Assembly (NCBI GenBank): GCA_903873585.1
Contig: CAIQOV010000025.1
Span: 1-64,000 of the forward strand
Length of the DNA: 64,000 nucleotides
Reading direction: 5' to 3'
Origin: an uncultured Rhodobacterales bacterium
GTDB taxonomy: Bacteria > Pseudomonadota > Alphaproteobacteria > Rhodobacterales > Rhodobacteraceae
A program made the position numbers and the translations under genes. How positions within the stretch are numbered: position 1 is the first letter of the stretch; the number at the start of each line of letters is the position of its first letter. The notes beneath the pieces were generated by a model. The model worked only from the letters and a program-made list of their open reading frames with translations. It had not been told where the DNA came from and ran no database searches. Positions 41,282-52,255 of this stretch are shown here, piece after piece.

Positions 41282-42214
41282 ATGATTGCGGATAGTGATA
41301 AGATAGTGCTTGTGCGTCCTCAGGGCGGTTTAAACGATACTTTGGTTCAAATTGAAAAATGTTGCAGCTACGCGGAAATCTCTGGGCGAAAAGTTATCGT
41401 TGATACGGCCTATGCGGGTTCTTATACTTTCCACGATGCATTATCAAATTACTTTGACTCTCGGCAGAGGGGATTGATTTTGGATGCCTCGAAATTCGAA
41501 GTCAGTAAGGCGCGCGATGTTTTCCCAAACCATCTTTCTGGTAGATTGGGGGATTATCGCACGTTTTATAAGAATGATTGTTGTGTAGACCTTATTAAAG
41601 GAGAGCCAATTACATTTGACTTTAAAAAGAACTACACAGAGCGTGTCGTCGTGCATCATCAATTTGGCGGTGGAGACAGCAGTTCGTTTTTTCAGCGTGT
41701 TTTCTTGAAGCCAGAACTACAGAAACGACTTTCAGAAAGACTTGCAAGGCTTGCGCCTTCGTATGTGGGCGTCCATATACGAAATACTGATTATCAGAGC
41801 GATTTCAGAAAATTAATTGACGAAATGGTCGCGAACGGCCTTTTCAAAAATCGCAGAGTTTTTTTCGCAACAGATAGCGAAGAAGCGTTACATTACATCA
41901 AAACCCACGTGACTGATGCTCTTCATGTGGAATTTACTCAGGCAGATTTACAGGGAAATCAGCCGCTACATCGACGACCGACCAATGATCAAATTTATTG
42001 GAAAGAGAGCAATTCTGAGGCGATACTTGATTTGCTAACGCTGGCATATTCCAATAAAATATTCACTCCTCCCATTCAAAATACTATCCATTCAACTGAT
42101 GCGATTCCGAGCAACTTAAAGTTTTCAGGTTTTGTGAGGCTTGCGATTCAGTTGCAATCTCAGCGAGCACTCTTGACGCAGTTTGCAGGTGTTGGAGGTT
42201 GGTTAGACTTGTGA
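41282..42214 (+). CDS. Putative fucosyltransferase-like glycosyltransferase
   Basis: A 310-residue protein with GT-B/fucosyltransferase-like features. YVGVHIRNTDY (161-171) resembles the GDP-fucose-binding HxRxTD motif of NodZ/GT23-type and related fucosyltransferases, and FFATDSEEAL (194-203) resembles their second motif. No signal peptide, so cytoplasmic. ATG at 41282 follows GAGGAG; TTG at 41243 is a weaker option. It has about 40-45% GC by eye against roughly 60-65% around it, so it was probably acquired. It might decorate a surface polysaccharide; no other polysaccharide genes are nearby. Donor and acceptor unknown. Confidence 0.65.
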   Translation: MIADSDKIVLVRPQGGLNDTLVQIEKCCSYAEISGRKVIVDTAYAGSYTFHDALSNYFDSRQRGLILDASKFEVSKARDVFPNHLSGRLGDYRTFYKNDCCVDLIKGEPITFDFKKNYTERVVVHHQFGGGDSSSFFQRVFLKPELQKRLSERLARLAPSYVGVHIRNTDYQSDFRKLIDEMVANGLFKNRRVFFATDSEEALHYIKTHVTDALHVEFTQADLQGNQPLHRRPTNDQIYWKESNSEAILDLLTLAYSNKIFTPPIQNTIHSTDAIPSNLKFSGFVRLAIQLQSQRALLTQFAGVGGWLDL

Positions 42215-42263
42215 CCGCTTCTAAACAAAAATAGCAGGGTTATCGAAAACATGATTTCGATCC

Positions 42264-42959
42264 TTAACCAATCCAGCATGGGAATTTTTCATCTAAAAAT
42301 CCCAGATGATGTTCTAAATACGGTTTATCTTCAGTGCCTGAAAAACCAGTGAGAAAAGGTCGCGTGCTCCGTCTAGGAGTGAATTTTTGCTTAACGAGTT
42401 CATAGACAACACGTTCCGCCCATAACCCTTTCCGGTCGTCAATTTTTCTATAGGCCGGAATTAAAAAATTTGAACAGAATGATTTCGATACGTGGAAGAA
42501 TCGCGTGTCGATCCATTCATTCAGAGAGTCACGCCAAAAAATGTTTTCAATTTTATAGCGCTGGAGTACAGATTCTATGTTTTCGAAATTTCGACAAAAT
42601 ATTTTCCCCGTGCATTTATAAAAATGATCGGCATCGCGTAGTATACTCGAGTTTTTAATTGAAAAATCAAGTAAGGCGCCCTCGCCATACCCCTTTCCTT
42701 TTTCAATAACAGCCCGAAAGTCTTGGCAGTATTGAATTTGCTCAACCTCCACGCCCATCGTGGATAGGTTCGTCAAATCCTCTGCATTCAGCACGGTCTT
42801 TTCAGTTGCATCCGCAACCACGATCTTCTTAATACCAAAGCCAGCCCAGAAAAATATTGCCGCCTTTGTTAAGGCAACCCTTTTGTGCGTATCGGTCATG
42901 CGTAGGGCATATGAGTTTTCGGGAGGCTGGATCGCGGTCGTGATTAGTAAAGGGCTCAT
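42264..42959 (-). CDS. Hypothetical protein in low-GC island
   Basis: A 231-residue protein I do not recognise with certainty. It starts MSPLLITTAIQPPENSYALRM, a pattern seen in some uncharacterised glycosyltransferase-like proteins, and has KGKGYGEGALLDF and ILRDADHFYKCTGKIFCRNF in the middle, which might form a nucleotide-sugar pocket. There is no membrane segment or signal peptide. It converges on the fucosyltransferase-like gene (49 bases between stops) and has even lower GC. The pair looks like one transferred unit. A second glycosyltransferase is a guess. Confidence 0.45.
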   Translation of the reverse strand: MSPLLITTAIQPPENSYALRMTDTHKRVALTKAAIFFWAGFGIKKIVVADATEKTVLNAEDLTNLSTMGVEVEQIQYCQDFRAVIEKGKGYGEGALLDFSIKNSSILRDADHFYKCTGKIFCRNFENIESVLQRYKIENIFWRDSLNEWIDTRFFHVSKSFCSNFLIPAYRKIDDRKGLWAERVVYELVKQKFTPRRSTRPFLTGFSGTEDKPYLEHHLGFLDEKFPCWIG

Positions 42960-43048
42960 GCTTTTCTCATTTTTTCTTGCAAGCTGTCACCCGCAGCAAA
43001 ACGCTTGTAGCCGCCCTCAAGGTTCCGATCAATCCCAACCCAATTCCC

Positions 43049-43077
43049 GTGCAGAGTTCCTCTTTACAACTCTGCAC
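43049..43077. repeat. Inverted repeat upstream of the hypothetical gene
   Basis: GTGCAGAGTT (43049-43058) and AACTCTGCAC (43068-43077) are a perfect 10-bp inverted repeat with a 9-base loop, 90 bases upstream of the hypothetical gene at the right edge of the low-GC island. It lacks a T-run, so a terminator is unlikely. Confidence 0.6.
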
Positions 43078-43116
43078 GCACCGCCTTTATAACTCTTTAC
43101 AACTTTTTTCACAAAC

Positions 43117-43138
43117 CAAAACCGCCCCGAAAGGCGGC
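43117..43138 (-). terminator. Terminator of tRNA-Ala
   Basis: On the minus strand CCGCC / GGCGG five-bp stem with a six-base loop is followed by TTTTGGTTTG. It lies 29 bases after the tRNA-Ala 3' end. Confidence 0.6.
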
Positions 43139-43165
43139 TTATGGTATTGGTATCATTTGGAATAT

Positions 43166-43241
<76 letters not shown>

Positions 43242-43353
43242 ATTTTCAACCGTAACGACCTTGCGATCGTGCGACGCTGGGCGCGTCGTTGCGGCTTAAT
43301 ATTGGCAGGCGCGGGGGGGCGCAAGCGGAAATTGCAACCCTCCGCGCCCTTTT

Positions 43354-43689
43354 TCAGACTTCTTCTTCGTCGCCGGGAACTTCGGTCAGATCGTCCAACG
43401 ACACGGTGTCGTCGGCGTCTTCTTCCAGCAGTTCATCGTCAAGTTCGGCGTCATCCGAGACGCCGGGCGTCAGCAGATCATCGTCGGTGTCCAGATCATC
43501 CACCAGAACGTCGTCGTCTTTTTCAGGCGCAACGCGTGCGATAACCGAAGCAGCCATCTTGCGGCGCGCGCTTTCGATATCGACGACTTCGCCAGTATAA
43601 GGGCTGACAATCGGAGAACGGTTCAGGTCATAGAAACGCTTGCCAGTGGTCGGGCAGATGCGCTTCGTGCCCCATTCAGCTTTGGGCAT
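43354..43689 (-). CDS. TIGR02300 / FYDLN acid family protein
   Basis: A 111-residue protein of the FYDLN acid family, found in alphaproteobacteria. It starts MPKAEWGTKRICPTTGKRFYDLNRSPIVSPYTGE, where the CPTTGKRFYDLN motif resembles half a zinc site. The C-terminal half is very acidic (runs of Asp and Glu). Function unknown. The start at 43689 is chosen because it gives the family N-terminus; the frame extends 15 codons upstream. tRNA-Ala is 112 bases downstream on the same strand. Confidence 0.9.
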   Translation of the reverse strand: MPKAEWGTKRICPTTGKRFYDLNRSPIVSPYTGEVVDIESARRKMAASVIARVAPEKDDDVLVDDLDTDDDLLTPGVSDDAELDDELLEEDADDTVSLDDLTEVPGDEEEV

Positions 43690-43830
43690 GGTAATCCTTG
43701 CTAGGCTGGTGCCAGAGAAACGCTCGCTTGCCATAGGGCGGGCCCCAAGTCAAAGGCTTTTCTTCATGGGCGCGGGTGGTTGTGGCGGAATGAAAATGGG
43801 CTAAGGTCAGCGCATATGATCCGAGGTTCC

Positions 43831-44526
43831 ATGCCCGTTCTGCCCGGCACTCCCCCGCTTGACATCACGCTGCGCCGTTCGGTGCGCGCGCGGCGTTTTT
43901 CCTTGCGTGTTTCGGCACTTGATGGCCGTGTGACCCTGTCTATCCCGCAGCGGGCGCGCGAATCTGAAGCGATGGATTTTGCGCGCCAGCATGAAGATTG
44001 GCTGCGCGCCGCCTTGGCAAAGCAGGGTGGCGTGGCGGCGATTGGTTTTGGCGCGGTGGTGCCGATTGAAGGGCACGATGTGGTGTTAGGCCCCGCTGCG
44101 GGGCGGGTGGCGCAGTTCACCGGTGATTCGCTGCTGCTGCCGGGGGCAGAGGCGCAGGTGGCGGTGCGTGCTGCGGCCTACCTGCGGGCCTTGGCGCGGG
44201 ATCGGTTGGCCGAGGCGTCTGATCACTACGCAGGTTTGCTGGGCCGCAAGGTGGCGCGCCTGACCCTGCGCGACACACGCTCGCGCTGGGGGTCTTGCAG
44301 CCATGACGGGGCCTTGATGTATTCTTGGCGGCTGATCATGGCCCCGCCATCGGTGCTGCGCTATGTCGCCGCCCACGAATGCGCGCATCTGGTTGAGATG
44401 AACCACTCGGCCGATTTCTGGGCCGTGGTGGCGCGGCTGTATCCGCATTGGCAAAAAGAGCGCGCATGGCTGCACGCCAACGGCCCGCGCCTGCACAGCT
44501 ACCGCTTTGGGCCGACCGAGGCTTGA
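43831..44526 (+). CDS. YgjP-like metal-dependent hydrolase
   Basis: A 231-residue member of the YgjP/M48-related family. It has RWGSCSHDGALMYSWRLIMAP near 153-173 and the zinc motif HECAH with a second His in MNHSADFW, typical of minigluzincin-type metalloproteases. The ATG at 43831 has GAGG six bases upstream; ATG at 43816 is an alternative. Substrates are unknown. Divergent from the FYDLN gene. Confidence 0.85.
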   Translation: MPVLPGTPPLDITLRRSVRARRFSLRVSALDGRVTLSIPQRARESEAMDFARQHEDWLRAALAKQGGVAAIGFGAVVPIEGHDVVLGPAAGRVAQFTGDSLLLPGAEAQVAVRAAAYLRALARDRLAEASDHYAGLLGRKVARLTLRDTRSRWGSCSHDGALMYSWRLIMAPPSVLRYVAAHECAHLVEMNHSADFWAVVARLYPHWQKERAWLHANGPRLHSYRFGPTEA

Positions 44527-44557
44527 CGCGGGGCGCTGGGTTTGCTTGGGTTGGCGA

Positions 44558-45223
44558 ATGTCCATTATTCCGCGCCCTGCAAGCCTTCGGCTGGCCGACC
44601 CCTCTGCGCCCGCGCATGAACGGCTGTACCGTATGCTGCGCCAGCAGATCATGCACGGCGAACTGGCCCCCGGCCTGTCGATGACGCTGCGGGGTTTGGC
44701 TGCGCAATATGATATGTCGATGACCCCCGCGCGCGAGGCTGTGCGCCGCTTGGCGGCAGAGGGGGCGCTGACGATTTCATCGTCGGGCAGGGTCACCACA
44801 CCAGAACTTACGCCCGAACGGATCGAGGAACTTGCCGCCATTCGTGCGCTGATAGAGCCCGAGATGGCATCTCGCGCCCTTCCCCGCGTGCATTTCGCGC
44901 TGATTGACCGCTTGGCTGCGATCAATGCGTTGAACCAAGAGGCGGTGCTGAACCACGATGCCTTGGCCTATGTGCGCACGAATCTAGAGTTTCACCGCAC
45001 CTTGTATTTGCGCGCGCAGACCCCTGCGATGCTGGCGATCTGCGAGACAGTCTGGCTACAACTGGGGCCGACCATGCGCGCCCTATACGACAAGCTGCGC
45101 CGCCGCGATGTGCCCCAGCACCACCGCCTGATCCTTGCCGCCCTGCGCGCCGGAGACGAACCGGGGCTGCGCTTGGCCGTGCGCACCGACGTGACGCAAG
45201 GGCTACGGCATTTGGCAAGCTAA
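44558..45223 (+). CDS. GntR family transcriptional regulator (FadR/FCD type)
   Basis: A 221-residue regulator with an N-terminal winged helix (LYRMLRQQIMHGELAPGLSMTLRGLAAQYDMSMTPAREAVRRLAAEGAL) and a helical FCD ligand-binding domain (about 90-215) with the metal-binding pattern NLEFHRTLY and QHHRLI. It lies 31 bases downstream of ygjP on the same strand. Effector unknown; it has no obvious catabolic target next to it. Confidence 0.9.
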   Translation: MSIIPRPASLRLADPSAPAHERLYRMLRQQIMHGELAPGLSMTLRGLAAQYDMSMTPAREAVRRLAAEGALTISSSGRVTTPELTPERIEELAAIRALIEPEMASRALPRVHFALIDRLAAINALNQEAVLNHDALAYVRTNLEFHRTLYLRAQTPAMLAICETVWLQLGPTMRALYDKLRRRDVPQHHRLILAALRAGDEPGLRLAVRTDVTQGLRHLAS

Positions 45224-45230
45224 ATTGCAA

Positions 45231-45262
45231 AAGCAAAGGCCCCCGCCTGTGAGGCGAGGGCC
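45231..45262 (-). terminator. Terminator of clpA
   Basis: GGCCCTCGCCT / AGGCGGGGGCC hairpin with a CAC loop, followed on the minus strand by TTTGCTTTTGC. It lies 22 bases after the clpA stop; the stem could also serve the regulator gene from the other side. Confidence 0.65.
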
Positions 45263-45284
45263 CAGGGTAGCCATGAAGCCTTGC

Positions 45285-47603
45285 TTACTCAGCCGTCAGC
45301 AGCGGTGGCTTGGTGGTGGTTAGGCGCGGCTTGGCGTGTTCTTCATAAGTCAGCACAATCGCGCCATCTTTAACGCCGATATGCACCAGTCCGCCCTTGG
45401 TCAGTTTGCCAAACAGCAGCTCTTCGGCCAGTGGCTTCTTAATGTGCTCTTGAATAACCCGACCCAAGGGCCGCGCACCCATTTTGTCGTCGTAACCCTT
45501 TTCGCCCAGCCAATCAGCTGCGGCGGGCGACAGGTCGATATGCACACCGCGGTCCAGAAGCTGCGCTTCCAACTGCATGATGAACTTTTCCACGACAGAG
45601 CGGATGATGGTCTTGCCCAAGGCGGCAAAGGCAATGACAGCATCCAGACGGTTGCGGAACTCTGGCGTAAAGGTGCGCTCAATCGCCGCCGTATCCTCGC
45701 CTGTGCGCTTGTCGCGGCCAAAGCCGATGGCTTCTTTCGCAGCATCTGATGCGCCTGCGTTGGTGGTCATGATCACCACCACATTGCGGAAGTCGACTTG
45801 GCGGCCGTTGTGATCGGTCAGCTTGCCGTGATCCATGACCTGCAACAGAATGTTGTAGACGTCGGGGTGGGCCTTTTCGATCTCGTCCAGCAGCAGCACG
45901 CAGTGTGGGTGCTGGTCGATACCGTCGGTCAGCATGCCGCCTTGGTCAAAGCCCACATAGCCGGGCGGTGCGCCGATCAGGCGGGAAACGGCGTGCTTTT
46001 CCATATATTCCGACATGTCAAAGCGCAGCAGTTCCACCCCAAGGATTGACGCGAGCTGCTTTGCCACTTCCGTTTTGCCCACGCCCGTGGGGCCAGCAAA
46101 CAGATAGTTGCCGATGGGCTTTTCGGGTTCGCGCAATCCCGCGCGGGCCAGTTTGATGGCCGAAGACAGCGCTTCAATTGCCTTGTCCTGCCCGAACACC
46201 ACGCGCTTGAGGTTCTTTTCCAGATCGCGCAGCACCTCGGCATCGTCTTTTGACACCGACTTGGCCGGAATGCGGGCGATTTTGGCCACGACAGCCTCAA
46301 TCTCTTTCAAGCCAATCGTCTTGCGGCGCTTGGATTCGCTGAGCAGATGTTGCGCCGCCCCAGCCTCGTCGATCACGTCAATGGCCTTGTCGGGCAGTTT
46401 GCGGTCGTGGATGTAGCGGGCCGACAGTTCCACCGCCGCCTTGATCGCGTCATGGGTATAGCGCAGGTCGTGATGCTCTTCGAAATAGGGCTTCAGACCC
46501 ATCAGGATCTTGACCGAATCTTCCACCGAAGGCTCGTTCACGTCGATCTTCTGAAAGCGGCGTGACAGGGCGCGGTCTTTTTCGAAATGCTGGCGGAATT
46601 CTTTGTAGGTGGTTGACCCCATGCAGCGCAGTTTGCCGCCCTGCAATGAGGGCTTCAGCAGGTTAGAAGCATCCATCGCCCCGCCCGAAGTGGCACCAGC
46701 GCCAATCACGGTGTGAATCTCGTCGATGAACAAGATCGCGTCGGGGTGATCTTCCATCTCTTTGACAACGGCTTTCAACCGCTCTTCAAAATCGCCGCGA
46801 TAGCGGGTGCCCGCCAGCAAAGCGCCCATGTCGAGCGAATATATCGTAGCCCCCGCCAAAATCTCGGGCGTTTCGCCCTGCACGATCTTGCGGGCCAAGC
46901 CTTCGGCAATCGCGGTTTTGCCCACGCCCGGATCGCCGACCAGCAGGGGGTTGTTCTTGCGTCTGCGGCACAGAACCTGAATGGCGCGCTCTACCTCGGC
47001 CTCGCGGCCAATCAAGGGGTCAACGTCACCCTTCATCGCCTTGTCGTTCAGATCAACACAATACTTCGAAAGCGCTGATTCCTTGGCTTCGCCTGCTTCG
47101 GCCTTGGGGGTTTCGTGGGGCTCATCAGCCCCCGAAACCGGGCGCGCTTCGCCGAAAGAGGGGTTCTTGGCCACGCCGTGGGCGATGTAGTTGACCGCGT
47201 CATAGCGGGTCATGTCTTGTTCTTGCAAAAAGAACGCCGCGTTTGATTCGCGTTCGGCAAAGATGGCGACCAGCACATTGGCCCCCGTCACCTCGGTGCG
47301 GCCAGACGATTGCACATGGATCGCTGCGCGTTGGATCACGCGCTGGAAGGCTGCGGTCGGCACGGCTTCGTTGCCTTCCACATCTGTCACCAAAGTCGCC
47401 AGATCATCGTCGATGAAACTGGTCAAGGTTTTCTTCAAAACTTCCAGATCGACCGAGCAGGCTTTCATCACCCGCGCCGCGTCAGGCTCGTCGATCAGGG
47501 CCAGCAGAAGATGTTCCAACGTCGCCAGTTCGTGGCGGCGGGCGTTGGCAAGCGCAAGGGCGCCGTGGATGGCTTGTTCTAGGGTGGTGGAAAAAGTTGG
47601 CAC
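45285..47603 (-). CDS. clpA: ATP-dependent Clp protease ATP-binding subunit ClpA
   Basis: A 772-residue Hsp100 unfoldase that feeds ClpP. Two Clp-N repeats (1-145), then AAA+ module 1 with Walker A GDPGVGKT near 218-225, and module 2 with GPTGVGKTE near 505 and the LLLDEIEKAHPDV Walker B. The C-terminal domain follows. E. coli ClpA is 758 residues. ClpS, often next to clpA, is not seen here; the genes on either side are a GntR regulator and gloB. Confidence 0.96.
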   Translation of the reverse strand: MPTFSTTLEQAIHGALALANARRHELATLEHLLLALIDEPDAARVMKACSVDLEVLKKTLTSFIDDDLATLVTDVEGNEAVPTAAFQRVIQRAAIHVQSSGRTEVTGANVLVAIFAERESNAAFFLQEQDMTRYDAVNYIAHGVAKNPSFGEARPVSGADEPHETPKAEAGEAKESALSKYCVDLNDKAMKGDVDPLIGREAEVERAIQVLCRRRKNNPLLVGDPGVGKTAIAEGLARKIVQGETPEILAGATIYSLDMGALLAGTRYRGDFEERLKAVVKEMEDHPDAILFIDEIHTVIGAGATSGGAMDASNLLKPSLQGGKLRCMGSTTYKEFRQHFEKDRALSRRFQKIDVNEPSVEDSVKILMGLKPYFEEHHDLRYTHDAIKAAVELSARYIHDRKLPDKAIDVIDEAGAAQHLLSESKRRKTIGLKEIEAVVAKIARIPAKSVSKDDAEVLRDLEKNLKRVVFGQDKAIEALSSAIKLARAGLREPEKPIGNYLFAGPTGVGKTEVAKQLASILGVELLRFDMSEYMEKHAVSRLIGAPPGYVGFDQGGMLTDGIDQHPHCVLLLDEIEKAHPDVYNILLQVMDHGKLTDHNGRQVDFRNVVVIMTTNAGASDAAKEAIGFGRDKRTGEDTAAIERTFTPEFRNRLDAVIAFAALGKTIIRSVVEKFIMQLEAQLLDRGVHIDLSPAAADWLGEKGYDDKMGARPLGRVIQEHIKKPLAEELLFGKLTKGGLVHIGVKDGAIVLTYEEHAKPRLTTTKPPLLTAE

Positions 47604-47777
47604 TTGCGTCGTGCTCCTGTCCTGCAGGTCGGCAATGCCCGAGCGGGGATCGGACGGGCTTGCCAGAACCGTGGCCTTAATGTCCTAAGGTTCGGTTTTC
47701 TGCGCCAATCTTCAAGGGCTATTTCGGGGGAAAGTGCAGATAAGCTGATCTAACCCCAAAAAAGTGATGGGCCAGCG

Positions 47778-48545
47778 TCAGAACCTGTCCTTGCGGGCCC
47801 GCATTTCGGCGAAGACCTCGGCGTCTGATGCATGGGCTAGGCCAAGAGACGCCTTAACATGGGGCAGTTTGGCGCGCAGAAAAGGGTTCGTGGCCAATTC
47901 TTGTGATAATAAAGACGGCACTGTGGGCAGGCCCGCCGCGCGGGCGGCTGCGACCTGCAAGATGCGGTCTGCCAAAGCGGCGTTTTCCGGCTCTATCGTG
48001 GCGGCAAAGCGCAGGTTTGCGGTGGTGTATTCGTGGCCCGAACAGATCAGCGTTTGCGCGCTCAACGCGGCCAGTTTGCTTAACGAGGCCCACATCGTGG
48101 CGGGCGATCCTTCAAACAAGCGCCCGCATCCGCCTGCCATAAGGCTGTCGGCGGTAAAGGCCAGATGGGCTGCGGGGAAGACAAAGGCGAGATGCCCCAA
48201 GGTGTGGCCCGAAACATCCAGCACGTGGCCAAGGCTTTGCCCCACCGTGACCTCGTCGCCCTCACTAAGGGCGCGGGTCAGCGGGGGCAGGCGGTGGGCA
48301 TCGGCTTGCGCGCCGTAGACACTGGCCCCCGTGGCCTGCACCAACGCATCCGTGCCTTGGATGTGGTCGTGGTGGTGATGGGTCAAAAAGATCTTGTCCA
48401 ACCGCCAGCCCCGCGCGGCCAGTTCGGCCAGAACAGGGCCGGCCTCGGGCACATCGACAAGGGCTGTCTCGCCTGTCGCTTCGTCACGGATCAGATAAGC
48501 GTAGTTGTCGGTCAGGCAGGGGATGGTGACAAGTTCAAGGGGCAT
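47778..48545 (-). CDS. gloB: Hydroxyacylglutathione hydrolase (glyoxalase II)
   Basis: A 255-residue metallo-beta-lactamase-fold enzyme that hydrolyses S-lactoylglutathione, the last step of methylglyoxal detoxification. The metal motif THHHHDH has His56, His58, Asp60, His61, and further ligands are in SGHTLGHL and SGHEYT. The C-terminal glutathione-binding domain includes NPFLRAKLPHV. Full length. 174 bases upstream of clpA; it may share regulation. Confidence 0.95.
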   Translation of the reverse strand: MPLELVTIPCLTDNYAYLIRDEATGETALVDVPEAGPVLAELAARGWRLDKIFLTHHHHDHIQGTDALVQATGASVYGAQADAHRLPPLTRALSEGDEVTVGQSLGHVLDVSGHTLGHLAFVFPAAHLAFTADSLMAGGCGRLFEGSPATMWASLSKLAALSAQTLICSGHEYTTANLRFAATIEPENAALADRILQVAAARAAGLPTVPSLLSQELATNPFLRAKLPHVKASLGLAHASDAEVFAEMRARKDRF

Positions 48546-48612
48546 GGCGCGGCCTTTTCATTCGGGGTCATCCATCCGTGCCGCATTTTGGGCCGCACCA
48601 CAATCGGGCGGT

Positions 48613-49044
48613 TCAGTTGCCGTCCAAAAGATGTGGCCCATGCGGTGTGCCCATCCAGTTCGGGCGATCTGGCCACCAATGGATGTGATCGGGGGGCAGA
48701 AAATCCGCAGCCGCAAAGCTGCCTGCCGAAATGCCGATGCAATCGCTGAGGTAATCGCCCGTGCGAAAGAATTTCCCCCCGCCGCAGGTGGCGCAAAATC
48801 CGGTCATCTTTCGCGGATCAACGGGATCAGAGTAATGGTAGGTTTGATAAACACCCTCAATCGTCACAGCGGCTTCGGGGAACCATGCTGACCAAGACAG
48901 GGCTGAACCCGAGGATCTTTGGCATTTGGTGCAGGTGCAGGCGTGAACATGGCGCGGTTCTGCCGTGACGGTGATTTGCAAACCGCCGCATTCACAGCGG
49001 GCGACCCTATTTTGGCTGCCCGACGCCTGCATCACTTCGGTCAT
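48613..49044 (-). CDS. GFA/CENP-V family zinc protein
   Basis: A 143-residue protein of the glutathione-dependent formaldehyde-activating (GFA) / CENP-V fold. Zn ligands are spread in RCECGGL (Cys17, Cys19), [11 protein letters not shown] (Cys36, Cys38, Cys41) and FCATCGGG. Related proteins bind glutathione or S-hydroxymethylglutathione, but many have unknown roles. Next to gloB, a thiol-linked detoxification role is plausible, not proven. Confidence 0.87.
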   Translation of the reverse strand: MTEVMQASGSQNRVARCECGGLQITVTAEPRHVHACTCTKCQRSSGSALSWSAWFPEAAVTIEGVYQTYHYSDPVDPRKMTGFCATCGGGKFFRTGDYLSDCIGISAGSFAAADFLPPDHIHWWPDRPNWMGTPHGPHLLDGN

Positions 49045-49105
49045 GGCATTGCCCCCGCCTTTGTCTATGATGGGCCCAAAGTGGCAAAACAGGCCCAGTC
49101 TGACA

Positions 49106-49855
49106 ATGCATCTTGATGTGCTTGATCTGCGGAATTTCTACTATCGCACCGCCCTAGGGCGGGTGGCGCAGCGCGGCATTCGCGAACGCGTGGTTGAAAT
49201 GTGGCCGCCCATGGCGGGGCAGACCGTGGCAGGCTTTGGCTTTGCTGTGCCCTTGCTGCGCCCCTATCTGGCCCAAGCCCGCCGCGTGATTGCCTTGATG
49301 CCCGCGCCGCAAGGGGTGATGCCTTGGCCCTTGGGCGAGGCGAATGTCAGCCTGCTGTGCGAAGACAGCGAATGGCCGCTGGCCACGGGCTTTGTTGACC
49401 GCCTGATCTTGATGCACGGCTTGGAAACCTCCGATAATGCCGCAGCGGTTCTGGAAGAGTGTTTTCGCGTGCTTGGGCCGGGGGGGCGTGTGTTGTTCAT
49501 CGTGCCCAACCGTTTGGGCCTGTGGGCGCGCGGCGATGGCACGCCCTTTGGCTTTGGTCGCCCCTATTCGATGGGCCAGATCGAGGCCGAGTTGAAGCGC
49601 CACGGTTTCACCCCCGAACGCGCCATGACAGCCCTGTTCGCCCCCCCCTCGCTGCGCCGATTCTGGCTGCGCACGGCGGGGTTTTGGGAATGGCTTGGGC
49701 GTGCCGCCCCTTGGCTGGCGGGCGGGGTGTTGATGGTGGAGGCGTCAAAGCAGGTTTACGCGCCCACACGCGGCGGCTTGGCGGCCAAAGTGCGCCGCCC
49801 CCTGCGCGCGCTTGACCCGATGCCGGCCGCCCAACCTGTGCCACGGTTGGAATAA
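49106..49855 (+). CDS. Class I SAM-dependent methyltransferase
   Basis: A 249-residue protein of the methyltransferase-11 type. The SAM site is relaxed: [14 protein letters not shown] near 38, and the post-I and motif IV/VI region is in [28 protein letters not shown]. The ATG at 49106 gives the family start [13 protein letters not shown]. It is divergent from the GFA/gloB pair, a pairing common in Rhodobacteraceae. Substrate unknown. Confidence 0.8.
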   Translation: MHLDVLDLRNFYYRTALGRVAQRGIRERVVEMWPPMAGQTVAGFGFAVPLLRPYLAQARRVIALMPAPQGVMPWPLGEANVSLLCEDSEWPLATGFVDRLILMHGLETSDNAAAVLEECFRVLGPGGRVLFIVPNRLGLWARGDGTPFGFGRPYSMGQIEAELKRHGFTPERAMTALFAPPSLRRFWLRTAGFWEWLGRAAPWLAGGVLMVEASKQVYAPTRGGLAAKVRRPLRALDPMPAAQPVPRLE

Positions 49856-50005
49856 GGTGGAATGATCCTGTGAAAGACGCTGCCCACAGGGCAGGCATAG
49901 CGATCGAGCGCCCCTAAATCCGTCGATCACAAGGCCGTTACACCACAGTTACACCCCCGTGCAAACTTCGCATCACAAGAGCGCCGAAATCTGCGGGATT
50001 CTTGG

Positions 50006-50034
50006 TTGCGAGGTGGCGGGGCCTCTGCTATGGA
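50006..50034 (+). promoter_or_regulatory. Possible atp operon promoter
   Basis: TTGCGA (50006-50011) and TATGGA (50029-50034) with a 17-base spacer, about 103 bases before atpH. A wobble-paired hairpin CGCATACA / TGTGTGCG lies between it and the start. The rest of 49856-50136 holds no gene. Confidence 0.35.
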
Positions 50035-50136
50035 CGCCGCAATCTTTGATAGACGCATACACTATGTGTGCGCCAACGAAGGCTTTTGATCTGCCCCTAG
50101 GGCGCGTCACAAGCCTATCACAGCGGAAGGGTTGAC

Positions 50137-50696
50137 GTGTCGGAAACAGCATCCATCTCCCTCAGCATCGCCGGGCGCTATGCCCAGGCCCTGTTTGAAC
50201 TGGCAAAGGAAGCTGGCGCTTTGAAAGCGCTGGAAGCCGATGCCGCAGCTTTGGCCGAGGTTTTGACCGAAAGCCCAGAGCTTGCCGCGATGATCGCTTC
50301 GCCCGTCGTGGGCAAAGGCGAACAAAGCGCTGCCATGGCAGCGGTTGCGGCCAAAATGGGCCTTTCGACGCTGACACAGAACACTTTGGCGCTGATGGCG
50401 CAAAAGCGTCGCCTGTTTGTTATTCCTCAATTGGTGCAGGATCTTAAAGCCCGCATCGCCGTGGAAAAAGGCGAAGTGACGGCAGAGGTCACCTCTGCCA
50501 AAGCTTTGACCGCCACACAGCGCAAAGCGCTGGTGGCGTCCTTGAAGGCCAATGTCGGCAAGGAAATCATATTGAACGCCACCGTTGATGAAAGTCTCAT
50601 CGGCGGTCTTATCGTCAAGCTGGGCTCGACCATGATCGACACGTCGGTCAAGGCCAAGCTCGCCGCACTCCAGAATGCAATGAAAGAGGTTGGGTG

Positions 50697-50697
<1 letters not shown>
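50137..50697 (+). CDS. atpH: ATP synthase F1 subunit delta
   Basis: A 186-residue stator subunit that joins F1 to the b-subunit stalk. It starts at GTG ([23 protein letters not shown]), with GGAAGGG upstream, and its C-terminus has the [26 protein letters not shown] motif of the family. First of the operon atpHAGDC. As in most alphaproteobacteria, the F0 genes are elsewhere. Confidence 0.96.
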
Positions 50698-52235
<1,538 letters not shown>

Positions 52236-52255
52236 TTTAGGTCCGGAGCAGAAAA

